From the NCBI GenBank assembly GCA_964490005.1, contig CAZBBB010000008.1, forward strand, positions 1 through 63,951: a stretch of DNA of 63,951 bases, in the 5' to 3' direction. The stretch comes from CAZBBB01 sp964490005. Lineage in GTDB: Bacteria > Planctomycetota > B15-G4. The number at the start of each line of letters is the position of its first letter. Positions within the stretch are counted from its first letter, which is position 1. This document shows positions 1 to 12,401 of the stretch, one piece after another. The translations under genes and the position numbers were made by a program. Under the pieces are notes generated by a model. It did no database searches. It had not been told where the DNA came from and saw only the letters and a program-made list of their open reading frames with translations.

Positions 1-877
1 CGGGCACGAGCAGGCCGACGTGTTCGGCGCCGCCCGGCACGAGCACCTGCGGCAGGCCGAGCGACGCGGCGACCGTGAGGCGCTCGGGCGAAGCGGCGCG
101 CAGTCCGTGGTGCAGTTCGTCGCTGATCTCGCCGAGCGCGTAGTCGAAGACCGCGCCGATCAGGCCGTCCTTCATCATCTGCTCCATCGCGCGGCCGCCC
201 GAGCCGACGGCGTGGAACACGATGACCTCGTAGCCGCGCTCGGCGAACAGGCGCAGCGCGAGCAGCGCGCCCTCGGTGAGCACGCCGAGATTGCTCATGC
301 CGATGAGCGGCTTGCCGCCCTGCGCGCGCGCCGGGTGCAGCCGCACGCGCGAGCGCGCCATGCCGACGGCGGCGGCCGCGGCGTTGCCGAGGATCTTGCG
401 CGTGATCGGGTTCAGCCCGAGCAGGTCGCCGACGCTGAACATCATGGTGATGTCCTTGATGCCGACGAAGGGCGCCACGTCGCCGCTCGCGACGGTCGAG
501 ACCATGATCTTGGGGAGCCCGAAGGGCAGCGCGCGCATGACGGCCGTCGCGTTGCTCGTGCCCTGCGTGCCGCCGATGCCCAGCACGGCGTGCACCTCGT
601 CGCGCGCGAGGCGCTCGAGCAGCAGTTTCGTCGCGCCGGCGATCATCACCGGCGAGGCGGCCTGGCGCGTCGGCGCGCGCAGCAGCGTGGCGAGCGAGGC
701 GCCGCCGGCCTGCGCGATCTCCTCGCGCGACACGTCGGGCCGCTCGCTCGGCGCGCCGATCACGCCCATGTCGAGCAGCAGCGCGCGGCCGCCGGCGGCC
801 TCGATCTCCTCGCGCAGGAAGCGCGCCTCGTCGCCCTTGGTGTCGAGCGTCGCGAGCACGGCGACGACGGGGGTCAT
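1..877 (-). CDS. Tm-1-like ATP-binding domain protein (UPF0261), 3' end cut by window edge
   Basis: About 292 codons are visible; the C-terminus lies beyond base 1. The protein opens MTPVVAVLATLDTKGDEARF, and the ATLDTKGDE segment followed by glycine-rich loops (GIGGTQGTSNAT, VASGDVAPFVG) is characteristic of the UPF0261/Tm-1-like family. In plants Tm-1 binds ATP and inhibits tobamovirus replication; the bacterial role is not settled. The ATG at 877 overlaps the stop of the upstream gene by 4 bp (ATGA), so the two are translationally coupled. In plant Tm-1 the same two domains are fused in one chain, which supports a joint function here. The family call is secure; a biochemical function cannot be given. 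Confidence 0.85.
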   Translation of the reverse strand, partial: MTPVVAVLATLDTKGDEARFLREEIEAAGGRALLLDMGVIGAPSERPDVSREEIAQAGGASLATLLRAPTRQAASPVMIAGATKLLLERLARDEVHAVLGIGGTQGTSNATAVMRALPFGLPKIMVSTVASGDVAPFVGIKDITMMFSVGDLLGLNPITRKILGNAAAAAVGMARSRVRLHPARAQGGKPLIGMSNLGVLTEGALLALRLFAERGYEVIVFHAVGSGGRAMEQMMKDGLIGAVFDYALGEISDELHHGLRAASPERLTVAASLGLPQVLVPGGAEHVGLLVP

Positions 878-1797
878 CGCTTCGTGGGCTTGCTGCGCTT
901 CGCGTTGCCGCGTGGCCTGGTGCCCTGCGCCGGCGCCTGGTCCTTTCCGAAGTCGAGCGCGGCGAACTCCTGCGCGGTGGCGAGCACGGCGCGTTCGATG
1001 GGCAGACGTTCGGTCGAGCTGCCGGTCCAGAAACCGTGGCCGCTCGTGTGCGCCAGCATGTAGGCGGCGTCGGCGGGGTTCTCCATCGCCGATCCGTGCG
1101 CGACGAGCAGCGTGTCGGGCGCGACCTCGCGGATCGCCGCGTAGGCCGCCTCGGTGCGCCGCGCGACCTGCGCGATCGTCTCGCCCTTGTCGTAGCCCTT
1201 GAGCCCGCCCTTCGTCGTGCCGGCGTGGAAGCAGAAGACGTGCGGGCGCGCCTCGGCGACGAGCCGCAGGCTGTCTTCGAGATCGAAGGCCAAACCGATC
1301 GTGACCAGACCCAGCTCGCGCGCGAGGGCCAGCATCGCGATCTCGTTGTCGAGCGTGATGCCGGCCGACTCGAGCACGCGGCGGATCTCGCTGCCCTTGT
1401 CCACGTAGCTGATCGAGGGGCCGATGTTCGACACCGAGATCGCGCCCATGTCGAGGCAGCGGCGCAGCACGGTGCGCATGTCCTTGAGCGGGTCGTTGGC
1501 GTTCAGGCAGGCGCAGACGAAGGCCTGCCCCTTCAGCGCCGGGAGGATGTCCTCCTCGGTGGAACGCAGCGTCTGCTCGTTGCTGTCGAGGATCGGCCAC
1601 ATCATCGACATGGTGCCCATGCCGTTGGCCCGCAGCCGCGCGCCCGAGAAGGTGTTCACGCAGTCGACGCCGGCGCGTTCGAGCAGTTGCGCGACGAGCC
1701 CGCTGCCCGCGCTGGCGATGAAGATCGGCCTGCGCCGCGCGACCTTGTCGGCGAGGCGGGCCAGCACCTGTTCGCGCGTGGGGCGGGCGACGATCAT
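874..1797 (-). CDS. phosphoenolpyruvate hydrolase family protein (Tm-1 C-terminal-like TIM barrel)
   Basis: A 307-residue protein of the PEP-hydrolase-like/Tm-1 C-terminal family, predicted to be a cytosolic TIM barrel related to PEP mutase and isocitrate lyase folds. It begins MIVARPTREQVLARLADKV. The segments SAGSGLVAQLLERAGVD, the conserved VCACLNANDP and VFCFHAGTTKGG fit the family. It is the first gene of a two-gene operon and overlaps the UPF0261 gene by 4 bp. A TAGGGT hexamer lies 8 nt before the ATG with no room for a ribosome site, so a leaderless transcript is likely. Real PEP hydrolase activity is not demonstrated for most members; treat the name as a family label. Confidence 0.85.
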   Translation of the reverse strand: MIVARPTREQVLARLADKVARRRPIFIASAGSGLVAQLLERAGVDCVNTFSGARLRANGMGTMSMMWPILDSNEQTLRSTEEDILPALKGQAFVCACLNANDPLKDMRTVLRRCLDMGAISVSNIGPSISYVDKGSEIRRVLESAGITLDNEIAMLALARELGLVTIGLAFDLEDSLRLVAEARPHVFCFHAGTTKGGLKGYDKGETIAQVARRTEAAYAAIREVAPDTLLVAHGSAMENPADAAYMLAHTSGHGFWTGSSTERLPIERAVLATAQEFAALDFGKDQAPAQGTRPRGNAKRSKPTKR

Positions 1798-1805
1798 GGC
1801 CGCGC

Positions 1806-1845
1806 ACCCTACCCGCTGCGCGCGGGCGGCGGCAACGTGTACGCT
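1806..1845. promoter_or_regulatory. divergent leaderless promoters between PEP-hydrolase-like and ThuA-like genes
   Basis: On the minus strand TAGGGT (1811 to 1806) stands 8 nt before the ATG at 1797. On the plus strand TACGCT (1840-1845) stands 8 nt before the ATG at 1854. Both fit a -10 hexamer placing transcription start at or next to the start codon. No convincing -35 was identified. Confidence 0.45.
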
Positions 1846-1853
1846 GGCCGTTC

Positions 1854-2924
1854 ATGCGCGCGCCCGCTGTCCGCCGCTCGCCGTCGATCGTCCGGCTGCT
1901 GCTGCCGGTGATCGCGGCGCTGGGAGCCTGCCGCACCATGCCGGACACGCTGGTCTACGAGGGCGGGTCCGGCCCCGGCGCCGGCAAGCACATCGTGTTC
2001 GTCGCCGGCGACGAGGAGTATCGCAGCGAAGAGGCGCTGCCGTGCCTGGCGCGCATCCTCGCCGTGCGCCACGGCTTCAAGTGCACCGTGCTGTTCTCGA
2101 CGAGCCCGCAGACCGGCGAGATCGACCCGGAGAACCGCGCGCACATCCCGGGCTTGTCGGCGCTCGACGAGGCCGACCTGCTCGTGCTGTTCACGCGCTT
2201 CCGGCGGCTGCCCGACGAGGACATGGCGCGCATCGCGCGCTGGGTCGAGGGCGGCGGGCCGCTCATCGCGATCCGCACGGCGACGCACGCCTTCGAGTAC
2301 GAGGACGGCTCGGCGAGCGCCTTCGCGCGCTACGACTGGAACGGCGGTCCACCCTGGCCCGGCGGCTTCGGCAGGCAGCTCCTCGGCGAGACCTGGGTCG
2401 CGCACCATGGCCGGCACGGCGGCGAGTCGACGCGCGGCGTCGCGGCGACCGCGGCGAGCGAGCACCCGATCCTGCGCGGCGTGTCCGACGTGTGGGGGCC
2501 GACCGACGTCTACGCGGTCGGCGCGCTGCCGGACGACGCGACCGTGCTGCTGCACGGGCTCGTGCTGGCGGGCATGTCGCCCGACGACGCGCCCGTCGAC
2601 GACGGCCGCAACGCGCCGCCGATGCCGCTGGTCTGGACGCGCGAGCGGGCGATCGAGAGCGTGCAGCGGAGCGCCGACGGGCAGGGCCCCAAGATCCGCC
2701 ACGAGCAGCGCATCGTGTGCTCCACGATCGGCGCCTCGGTCGATCTGCGGTCCGAAGACCTGCGCCGTCTCTTCGTGAACGCGGCCTACTGGTGTCTCGG
2801 CATGGCCGACGCGATCCCCGAGCGCAGCAACGCCGACCTCGTCGGCGAGTACGAGCCGACCATGTTCGGCTTCGGCACGCACCGCCGCGGCGTGAAGCCG
2901 CAGGACCTCGCCCTGCCGCGCTGA
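1854..2924 (+). CDS. ThuA-like domain lipoprotein
   Basis: 356 residues. The N-terminus has a basic stretch, a hydrophobic run and a lipobox-like L-G-A-C (Cys about residue 28), so the product is probably a lipoprotein. The body matches the ThuA-like (trehalose utilization, glutamine-amidotransferase-like) fold: HIVFVAGDEEYRSEEALP, then ADLLVLFTRFRRLPDEDM, then GGPLIAIRTATHAF. Planctomycetes carry many ThuA-like proteins near heme and sugar-dehydrogenase proteins, probably in carbohydrate processing, but the reaction is unknown. It has its own leaderless-type promoter and faces the helicase gene across a 23-bp hairpin. Confidence 0.85.
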   Translation: MRAPAVRRSPSIVRLLLPVIAALGACRTMPDTLVYEGGSGPGAGKHIVFVAGDEEYRSEEALPCLARILAVRHGFKCTVLFSTSPQTGEIDPENRAHIPGLSALDEADLLVLFTRFRRLPDEDMARIARWVEGGGPLIAIRTATHAFEYEDGSASAFARYDWNGGPPWPGGFGRQLLGETWVAHHGRHGGESTRGVAATAASEHPILRGVSDVWGPTDVYAVGALPDDATVLLHGLVLAGMSPDDAPVDDGRNAPPMPLVWTRERAIESVQRSADGQGPKIRHEQRIVCSTIGASVDLRSEDLRRLFVNAAYWCLGMADAIPERSNADLVGEYEPTMFGFGTHRRGVKPQDLALPR

Positions 2925-2926
2925 GC

Positions 2927-2947
2927 GGCGGCGGGGCGCCCGCCGCC
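2927..2947. terminator. bidirectional hairpin terminator between convergent genes
   Basis: Perfect 9-bp inverted repeat GGCGGCGGG (2927-2935) and CCCGCCGCC (2939-2947) with a 3-nt loop GCG. It fills the whole gap between the stop codons of the ThuA-like gene and the helicase gene. There is no T-run on either side, so termination may be Rho-assisted or rely on the hairpin alone. Confidence 0.6.
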
Positions 2948-4702
2948 TCAGCCCTCCGGCCGGCGCCGCACGCGCACGCGCTTGCCGCGCAGCGTCGTGC
3001 CTTCGAGCGCGGCGATGATCTCGTCGGCGCGCTCGGCCGGCACGTCGATGAAGGACGAGCGCAGCTCGATCTCGATCGCGCCGAGGTCCTTCGGCGGCAC
3101 GTCGGTCTCGTTGCAGATCGCGCCGACGAGGTCGCCGGGCCGGATGCCGCCCGAGCGCCCCGCGCCGACCTGCAGGCGCACGTGCGTCGAGGGCGTGCCG
3201 CCGCCGCGCGCCTTGCGGCCGCGCGCCGGGCCGACGCGCGCGCCGCGGGCCTCGTCGGGCGGGAAGTCGCGGCGCGTGTCGGCCACCGGCTCGATCTCGC
3301 GCTCGTCGGCGTCGCGCTCGCCGCCCGTCGCGACCTGCGCGAGACGCAGACCCGCCGCCGCGATGTCGCGCAGCTCGAACTCCTCGGCGAGCTGATCGAC
3401 GACGCCGCGCACGTCGTCGAGTTCGCCGGCGAGGAGCCGCTCGCGCACCGCCTCGCGCAGCTTCGACAGGCGTCGTGCGTGCAGGTCGGCCACGCTCGGA
3501 ATGGCGGCCAGCTCGATCTTCTGGCGCGTGTGCCGCTCGGTGATCTGCAGCAGGCGCCGCTCGCGCGGGTCGACGAGGCTGATGGCGACGCCGTCGCGCC
3601 CCGCGCGCCCGGTGCGCCCGATGCGGTGCACGTAGGCCTCGACCGAGGTCGGCAGGTCGTAGTTCACGACGTGCGAGAGCTGCTTGATGTCGAGGCCGCG
3701 CGCCGCGACGTCGGTGGCGACGAGCAGCTCCGTCTTCGCGGCGCGGAAGCGCGCCATCACGCCGTCGCGCTGGCGCTGCTGCATGCCGCCGTGCAGGGCC
3801 TCGGCGCGGTAGCCGCGCGCGTTGAGCAGCTCGACGAGCCGGTCGACCTCCATGCGCGTGCGGCAGAAGACCAGCGCCGACTCGGGGCCCTCGACGTCGA
3901 GCACGCGTCCGAGCACGTCGGGCTTCTGGTCGCGCCGCGCCAGATACGCGATCTGGCGCACGCGCGGCAGCTCGCCCGGCGCGGTCTGTTCCTTCGCGAC
4001 GGTCAGGCGCTGCGCGTCGCGCAGGTAGCGCTTGGCCACCGACTCGATGCGCGGCGGCATCGTGGCCGAGAACAAGGTCGTCTGCCGGCTCTCGGGAGTG
4101 GCGGCCACGATCAGGTCGAGGTCCTCGGCGAAGCCGAGGTCGAGCATCTCGTCGGCCTCGTCGAGCACGAGCACCTGCAGCTCGTCGAGCGCCAGCGTGC
4201 CGCGGTTGAGGTGGTCGAGCGCGCGGCCGGGCGTGGCGACCACGATGTCGGCGCCGCGCTGCAGCGCGCGCAACTGCTGCACCATCGCGGCGCCGCCGTA
4301 GACCGGCACGACCGAGAGCGTCGAGCCGCGCGCGTAGCGATGCAGGGCCTCGGCCACCTGGATGGCCAGCTCGCGCGTCGGCACGAGCACGAGCGCGCGC
4401 GTCGGATGCTTGCGCCCGGCCGGCTCGGCGCCGAGCCGCACCAGGATCGGCAGCGCGAAGGCCGCCGGCGTGCCCGTGCCCGTCGCGGCCTGCACGAGCA
4501 GATCGCCGCCGGCGCTCAGCGGCGGGATCGTCTCGCGCTGCACGGCCGTCGGCTCTTCGTAGCCGAGCCCGGCGAGCACCTTCACCAGCTCGGCGGGCAG
4601 GCCGAGTCCGGCGAAGTCGGAAGGCGTCGCGGCGCGGGAAGCCGGCGCCTTCGGGCGCGCGGCGGGCGTGGATTCGGTCTGCGGATCGCGTGATGCGGGC
4701 AT
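2948..4702 (-). CDS. DEAD-box ATP-dependent RNA helicase with altered Walker A motif
   Basis: 584 residues. The domain order is a Q motif (PTAVQRETIPPL, near residue 55), motif I near 70, DEAD (VLDEADEML, near 180), SAT (FSATMPP, near 213), motif VI (HRIGRTGRAGRDG, near 360) and a C-terminal DbpA-type RNA-binding domain (about 505-575). This is the layout of the CsdA/DeaD/DbpA group acting on structured RNA such as rRNA. The oddity is motif I: it reads AATGTGTPAAF where the family has AxTGxGKT, so the phosphate-binding lysine is Thr and the next Thr is Pro. The codons ACG CCG are unambiguous. All other motifs are intact. Whether ATP hydrolysis survives is open. Confidence 0.9.
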   Translation of the reverse strand: MPASRDPQTESTPAARPKAPASRAATPSDFAGLGLPAELVKVLAGLGYEEPTAVQRETIPPLSAGGDLLVQAATGTGTPAAFALPILVRLGAEPAGRKHPTRALVLVPTRELAIQVAEALHRYARGSTLSVVPVYGGAAMVQQLRALQRGADIVVATPGRALDHLNRGTLALDELQVLVLDEADEMLDLGFAEDLDLIVAATPESRQTTLFSATMPPRIESVAKRYLRDAQRLTVAKEQTAPGELPRVRQIAYLARRDQKPDVLGRVLDVEGPESALVFCRTRMEVDRLVELLNARGYRAEALHGGMQQRQRDGVMARFRAAKTELLVATDVAARGLDIKQLSHVVNYDLPTSVEAYVHRIGRTGRAGRDGVAISLVDPRERRLLQITERHTRQKIELAAIPSVADLHARRLSKLREAVRERLLAGELDDVRGVVDQLAEEFELRDIAAAGLRLAQVATGGERDADEREIEPVADTRRDFPPDEARGARVGPARGRKARGGGTPSTHVRLQVGAGRSGGIRPGDLVGAICNETDVPPKDLGAIEIELRSSFIDVPAERADEIIAALEGTTLRGKRVRVRRRPEG

Positions 4703-4762
4703 GGGTGGCGCCTTTGTAGCGCGAATCGCCCTGCGTCCGCTCGACGTTCGCCCGGCGAGGCC

Positions 4763-8692
<3,930 letters not shown>

Positions 8693-8723
8693 CGGCGGCA
8701 GGCTCCTGTCGCGAGGCGCCCAG

Positions 8724-8729
8724 AGACTA
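8724..8729 (-). promoter_or_regulatory. candidate -10 of the PVC heme gene
   Basis: TAGTCT read on the minus strand, about 32 nt before the ATG at 8692, which leaves a short leader with an AGGAG ribosome site. It overlaps the stop codon of the kinase gene, so the heme gene may be transcribed separately as well as by read-through. Confidence 0.35.
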
Positions 8730-10322
8730 CGGGTTTCCGGCCTCCTGCGTCGCGGGCAACACGGCCCGCGCGGCTGCCAGCAATTCCTGCGCCACCGGCA
8801 GATCGACGGTGTTCAGGCCGCGGCCATCGCCCGAGACATCCAGCGCGCGCTGCAGATGCGCGAGAGCCGGCCCGGGCGCGCCGCGCGCCAGCGCCTGCCG
8901 GCCGAGCGCGAGCCGGACGAGCGCCTCGGCTTCGGGCAGCCGCGCCAGTTCGGTCTCGAGGCGCGCTTCGACGGCGGCGCTCTCCCAAGGTCGACTCTCG
9001 CCGCTCTCGAGCACGTCGCCGAGGAACAGCGCGGCGCGGCGCGCCTGGGCGTGCGCGCCCCAGCCGCGCGAGGCCTCGGTGCGGGCCCGTTCGCGGCCGA
9101 GCCAGGTGCCGAAGAGGCCGGCGCCCAGCGAGACGAGCAGCAACACGCCCGCGGCGAGCGGCCAGCGATGACGGCGCGCCCAGCGCAGCGCGCGCTCGGC
9201 GGCCGGCGCGCGGTGCGCGAGCACCGGCTCGTCGTCGAGCCAGCGCTGCAGGTCGGCCGCCAGCGCCTCGACCGAGGCGTAGCGCCCGGCGACCGCGGGC
9301 TGCAGGGCCTGCTGCACGATCGCGTCGAGGTCACCGCGCAGCGCGCGTCGCCGCTCGGCCGGCGCGCGCTCGCTCGGCAGCGTCGTGCCCGCGCCCTCCG
9401 CCGGGCGTCCGGCCAGCAGCTCGAAGAGCACCAGTCCCAGCCCGAAGACGTCGGTCGCGACGGTGGCCGGCTCGCCGCGCCACTGCTCGGGGCTCGCGTA
9501 GCGCGGCGTGATCGGCACCATCCCGCGCGTGGCCGCCGTCGCGCTCGCGCCGGCGAGCCCGTCGTCGTCGAGCAGTTTCGCGACGCCGAAGTCGAGCAGC
9601 TTGGGCAGCCCGTCCGCGCCGACCAGGATGTTGCTCGGCTTGAGATCGCGGTGCAGCACGAGGCGCGCATGCGCGAACTGCACGGCGCCGGCGACGGCGA
9701 GCATCAGCCGCACTCTCGCACGCACGTCGAGCCCGCCACGCGCGGCGTGCTCCGTGATCGGCAGGCCCTCCACGTATTCCATGGCCAGCCAGGGACGGCC
9801 GTCGGGCAGGGCGCCCGCGTCGAGAAAGCCCACGATGTGCTCGTGCCGCAGCGCGGCCAGCGTGCGCTGCTCGAGCGCGAAGCGCGCCAGCATCGCCCGG
9901 CTGTCGAGCCCGCGGCGCAGCACCTTGAGCGCGACGAGCCGGGGCGCGCCGTCGGTGTCGCGCTCGGCGAGGTAGACCTCGCCCATGCCGCCCGACGAGA
10001 TGCGGGAGCGCACGTGATGCGCGCCGATGCGCGTGCCGACGAGATCGACCTGAGTCGCATCCGGTTCGCCGTCGGGCGAGCCCGGCGCGCCCGCCAGCCG
10101 GGCCACGGTCTCCGCGCCCGGCGCGCCCAGCAGCTCGGCGGCCGTGGCGTCGAGCGGATGCGCCGTCGACGCGCTCGCCGCCAGCAGGCCCCGCGCCGCC
10201 GCGAGCAGGTCGGCGCGCGCGCCCAGCGCGCGCCCGAGGGCGGCTTCGCGTTCGGCCGGCGGACGCTCGATCGCCTCCTCGAAGGCTTGCCGCACGAGCG
10301 TCCAGTCGCGTTCAGCGTGCAT
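8727..10322 (-). CDS. transmembrane serine/threonine protein kinase
   Basis: 531 residues. After an N-terminal helical region (about 1-75) comes a eukaryote-type kinase domain with HRDLKPSNIL (catalytic Asp near 225), DFGVAKLLDD (near 245) and a PRYASPEQWRGEP activation segment (near 280). One membrane helix (LAAGVLLLVSLGAGLFG, near 385-402) is followed by a short helical, TPR-like tail. The start overlaps the end of the ECF sigma gene by 11 bp. This sigma-kinase pairing is a standard planctomycete module in which the kinase is thought to control the sigma factor, probably by phosphorylation; the partner assignment is inference from gene order. Confidence 0.93.
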   Translation of the reverse strand: MHAERDWTLVRQAFEEAIERPPAEREAALGRALGARADLLAAARGLLAASASTAHPLDATAAELLGAPGAETVARLAGAPGSPDGEPDATQVDLVGTRIGAHHVRSRISSGGMGEVYLAERDTDGAPRLVALKVLRRGLDSRAMLARFALEQRTLAALRHEHIVGFLDAGALPDGRPWLAMEYVEGLPITEHAARGGLDVRARVRLMLAVAGAVQFAHARLVLHRDLKPSNILVGADGLPKLLDFGVAKLLDDDGLAGASATAATRGMVPITPRYASPEQWRGEPATVATDVFGLGLVLFELLAGRPAEGAGTTLPSERAPAERRRALRGDLDAIVQQALQPAVAGRYASVEALAADLQRWLDDEPVLAHRAPAAERALRWARRHRWPLAAGVLLLVSLGAGLFGTWLGRERARTEASRGWGAHAQARRAALFLGDVLESGESRPWESAAVEARLETELARLPEAEALVRLALGRQALARGAPGPALAHLQRALDVSGDGRGLNTVDLPVAQELLAAARAVLPATQEAGNP

Positions 10323-10809
10323 CGAGGGCCTCGATGAGCCAGGCGCGCGCGAGCTGCCAGCGGCGATTGGCGGTGCGCAGCGAGCAGCCCGTCAGCTCGG
10401 CGATCTCGGGCAGCGTGCAGCCGCCGAAGAAGCGCAGCTCGACGAGGCGCGCGAGTTCGGCGTCCTGCTCGGCGAGGTCGCGCAGCGCGTCGTCGACATC
10501 GACGATCGCGCGAGCGGCGGAGGCGTCGGGGACGGGCGCGCCCTGCAGGCCCGGCGCCTTCGCCGCGTCGCGCTTGGCGGCGCCGCGGGCGCGCGCGTGA
10601 TCGGTCAGCACGCGGCGCATGACCGTGCTCGCGAGCAGCGCGACCTCGCCGGGCTGCAGCCGCGCGAGTTCGTCGCTGCCGCGCCAGGCCCGCAGCCGCA
10701 GCCAGGTCTCGTGCACGAGCGCCGTGGCCTGCAGCGTGTGGTCGGGCCGCTCACGTGCCAGGTGGCCCGCGGCCAGGGCCCGCAGGCGTTCGTAGACGGG
10801 GAGCGACAC
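10312..10809 (-). CDS. ECF-type RNA polymerase sigma factor (planctomycete family)
   Basis: 165 residues from a GTG start. Region 2 contains DHTLQATALVHETWLRL, and region 4 contains LVELRFFGGCTLPEIAELTG and a helix-turn-helix ending RTANRRWQLARAWL. Both match the ECF family abundant in Rhodopirellula and relatives. The N-terminus is a little short. In-frame codons run back to the ankyrin gene's TGA at 10842 without another usual start, so a few extra residues could be translated from a non-standard codon. It lies 30 bp after the ankyrin gene and overlaps the kinase gene. No anti-sigma gene is present, consistent with kinase control. Confidence 0.92.
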   Translation of the reverse strand: MSLPVYERLRALAAGHLARERPDHTLQATALVHETWLRLRAWRGSDELARLQPGEVALLASTVMRRVLTDHARARGAAKRDAAKAPGLQGAPVPDASAARAIVDVDDALRDLAEQDAELARLVELRFFGGCTLPEIAELTGCSLRTANRRWQLARAWLIEALDAR

Positions 10810-10839
10810 GGGGTGCGCGATGAGTGCCTCACCGGCCGG

Positions 10840-12330
10840 TCAGGTGGCGCCGCGCTCGCGGAGCAGTTTCGCGATCGCGTCATGACCGCGCTCCTGCGCG
10901 AGCTGCAGCGGCGTGCGCCCGGCCCGGTCGAAGTTGTAGCTCACGGCGTCGATCGGCGCGCCCTGCTCGAGCAGGAAGTTCACGAGTTCGATCCGCCCGC
11001 GCATGGCGGCCCAGTGCAGGGCGATCGTGCCCTGGCTCTCCTGGTGGGGATCGGCGCCGTGCTCGAGCAGCAGTTGCGCCGCGTCGACCCGGTCGCCCCC
11101 GATGGGGGCGTACCACATCAGGGCGAAGTCGTGCGGGCCGCGCTCGTGGATCGCGCCGGGATGCAGGGCGAGCAGCTTGCGCGCGCGGTCGAGGTCGCCG
11201 AGCGAGATGGCCGTCGCGAGCGACATGGGGACGCCGTGGTCGAGGTGGTAGAGCATCGCTTCGTGGTAGCCGGTGTGCGCGCAGGCCTCGACCGCCAGCT
11301 CGTTCTGCGTCGACATCGAGAAGGAGCGCCGCGCGTCCCCGCCGACCGCCGCCTTGACCTTGTCGAGATTGAAGTGCGACGGTCCGGTGACCGCGCTCTG
11401 TTCGGCCTGCGAGACGTCCGCGAGGTCGGGCCAGGCGACGGGCGCACCGCTCGCGTCGTAGGCGTAGCGCAGCGCGAAATCGTCGCGCGGCACGCGCCCC
11501 GGCGTGCGGAGCAGGTCCGCCGCCGCGTCGTGCCCGAGCCGCTCGGCCTCCGCGAGGGGCGTCGCGCCGCGCAGGTTGCGGGCCTGCACGTCGGCGCCGC
11601 GCCGCAGCAGGTAGCGCACGATGTTCACGTCGCCGCGCCGCGCCGCGGCGTGCAGCAGGGTGTCGCCGCCGCGCTGCGGCGCGTTCACGTGCGCGCCGTT
11701 GCTGAGCAGCGCCACGCTGCAGCGCCAGGCGCTGATCGTGTCGACGCACTCGAGCGCTCCCCAGGCGGGAGTGACGCCCTGCCGGCCGCGCGGATTGCCG
11801 TCGGGGTCGGCGCCGAGATCCTGCAGGTGGTACATGTCGGCGCGTCCGGCGCGCGCGGCGGCGTAGATGGCCGTGCCGCCGACCGGGTGCGCCGCGTGCA
11901 GGGCCGCCTCGTCCTGCGCGGCCAGCGTCTTGGCGCGCTCCCAGTCGGGGATCATGCAGGCCTCGATCAGGCCGATCCGCGGACCGCGTTCGAGCAGGGC
12001 CTCCGCGACGGCCTGCTGTCCGTGCAGGTAGGCCAGGACGAGCGCCGTGCGACCCTGCGCGTCGGCCGCGTCGACGAGCGCGGGGCGCGCATCGAGACGC
12101 GCCCGGGTGCCGGGGAGATCGCCGTCGACCACCGCCGCGAGGAACGCCTCGCGCTCGGCCGCCTCGTCGGCGCCCGCGAGCGCGCCGCCGGGCCGGGTTC
12201 CCGTCGTGCGCGCCGTGGCTGCTCCCGCGAACAGCGCCCCGGCCGCCACCGCGGCCGTGCCGAGCAGAAAGCCGCGCCGCGATGGCGGGTGGGGTGACGT
12301 TCGGGCGCCGGACTCCGAGTCGTGGACCAT
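10840..12330 (-). CDS. secreted ankyrin-repeat protein with Tat-type signal
   Basis: 496 residues from the ATG at 12330. An AAGGAGG ribosome site sits 8 nt upstream and decides this start over one 45 bp earlier. The N-terminus has a twin-arginine signal (SRRGFLLGTAAVAAGALF). The rest is ankyrin repeats, recognisable from copies such as GDTLLHAAARRGDVNIVRYL, GTIALHWAAMRGRIELVNFL and GRTPLQLAQERGHDAIAKLL. It should act outside the cytoplasm as a protein-binding scaffold. It is the first gene of the minus-strand run ankyrin, ECF sigma, kinase, PVC heme protein, so it may be the sensor or substrate of that regulatory module. That link is inference from order only. Confidence 0.9.
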   Translation of the reverse strand: MVHDSESGARTSPHPPSRRGFLLGTAAVAAGALFAGAATARTTGTRPGGALAGADEAAEREAFLAAVVDGDLPGTRARLDARPALVDAADAQGRTALVLAYLHGQQAVAEALLERGPRIGLIEACMIPDWERAKTLAAQDEAALHAAHPVGGTAIYAAARAGRADMYHLQDLGADPDGNPRGRQGVTPAWGALECVDTISAWRCSVALLSNGAHVNAPQRGGDTLLHAAARRGDVNIVRYLLRRGADVQARNLRGATPLAEAERLGHDAAADLLRTPGRVPRDDFALRYAYDASGAPVAWPDLADVSQAEQSAVTGPSHFNLDKVKAAVGGDARRSFSMSTQNELAVEACAHTGYHEAMLYHLDHGVPMSLATAISLGDLDRARKLLALHPGAIHERGPHDFALMWYAPIGGDRVDAAQLLLEHGADPHQESQGTIALHWAAMRGRIELVNFLLEQGAPIDAVSYNFDRAGRTPLQLAQERGHDAIAKLLRERGAT

Positions 12331-12387
12331 GCGCAGCACCTCCTTTTCCCGTGAAAGCGGAATCGGCACGCGCATCGTGCCACGCGG

Positions 12388-12393
12388 TATTCT
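12388..12393 (+). promoter_or_regulatory. leaderless-type -10 of the NHL lipoprotein gene
   Basis: TATTCT followed by 8 nt and the ATG at 12402. There is no purine-rich site in the 8 nt, so a leaderless mRNA is expected. Confidence 0.45.
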
Positions 12394-12401
12394 CGGCGCC
12401 C

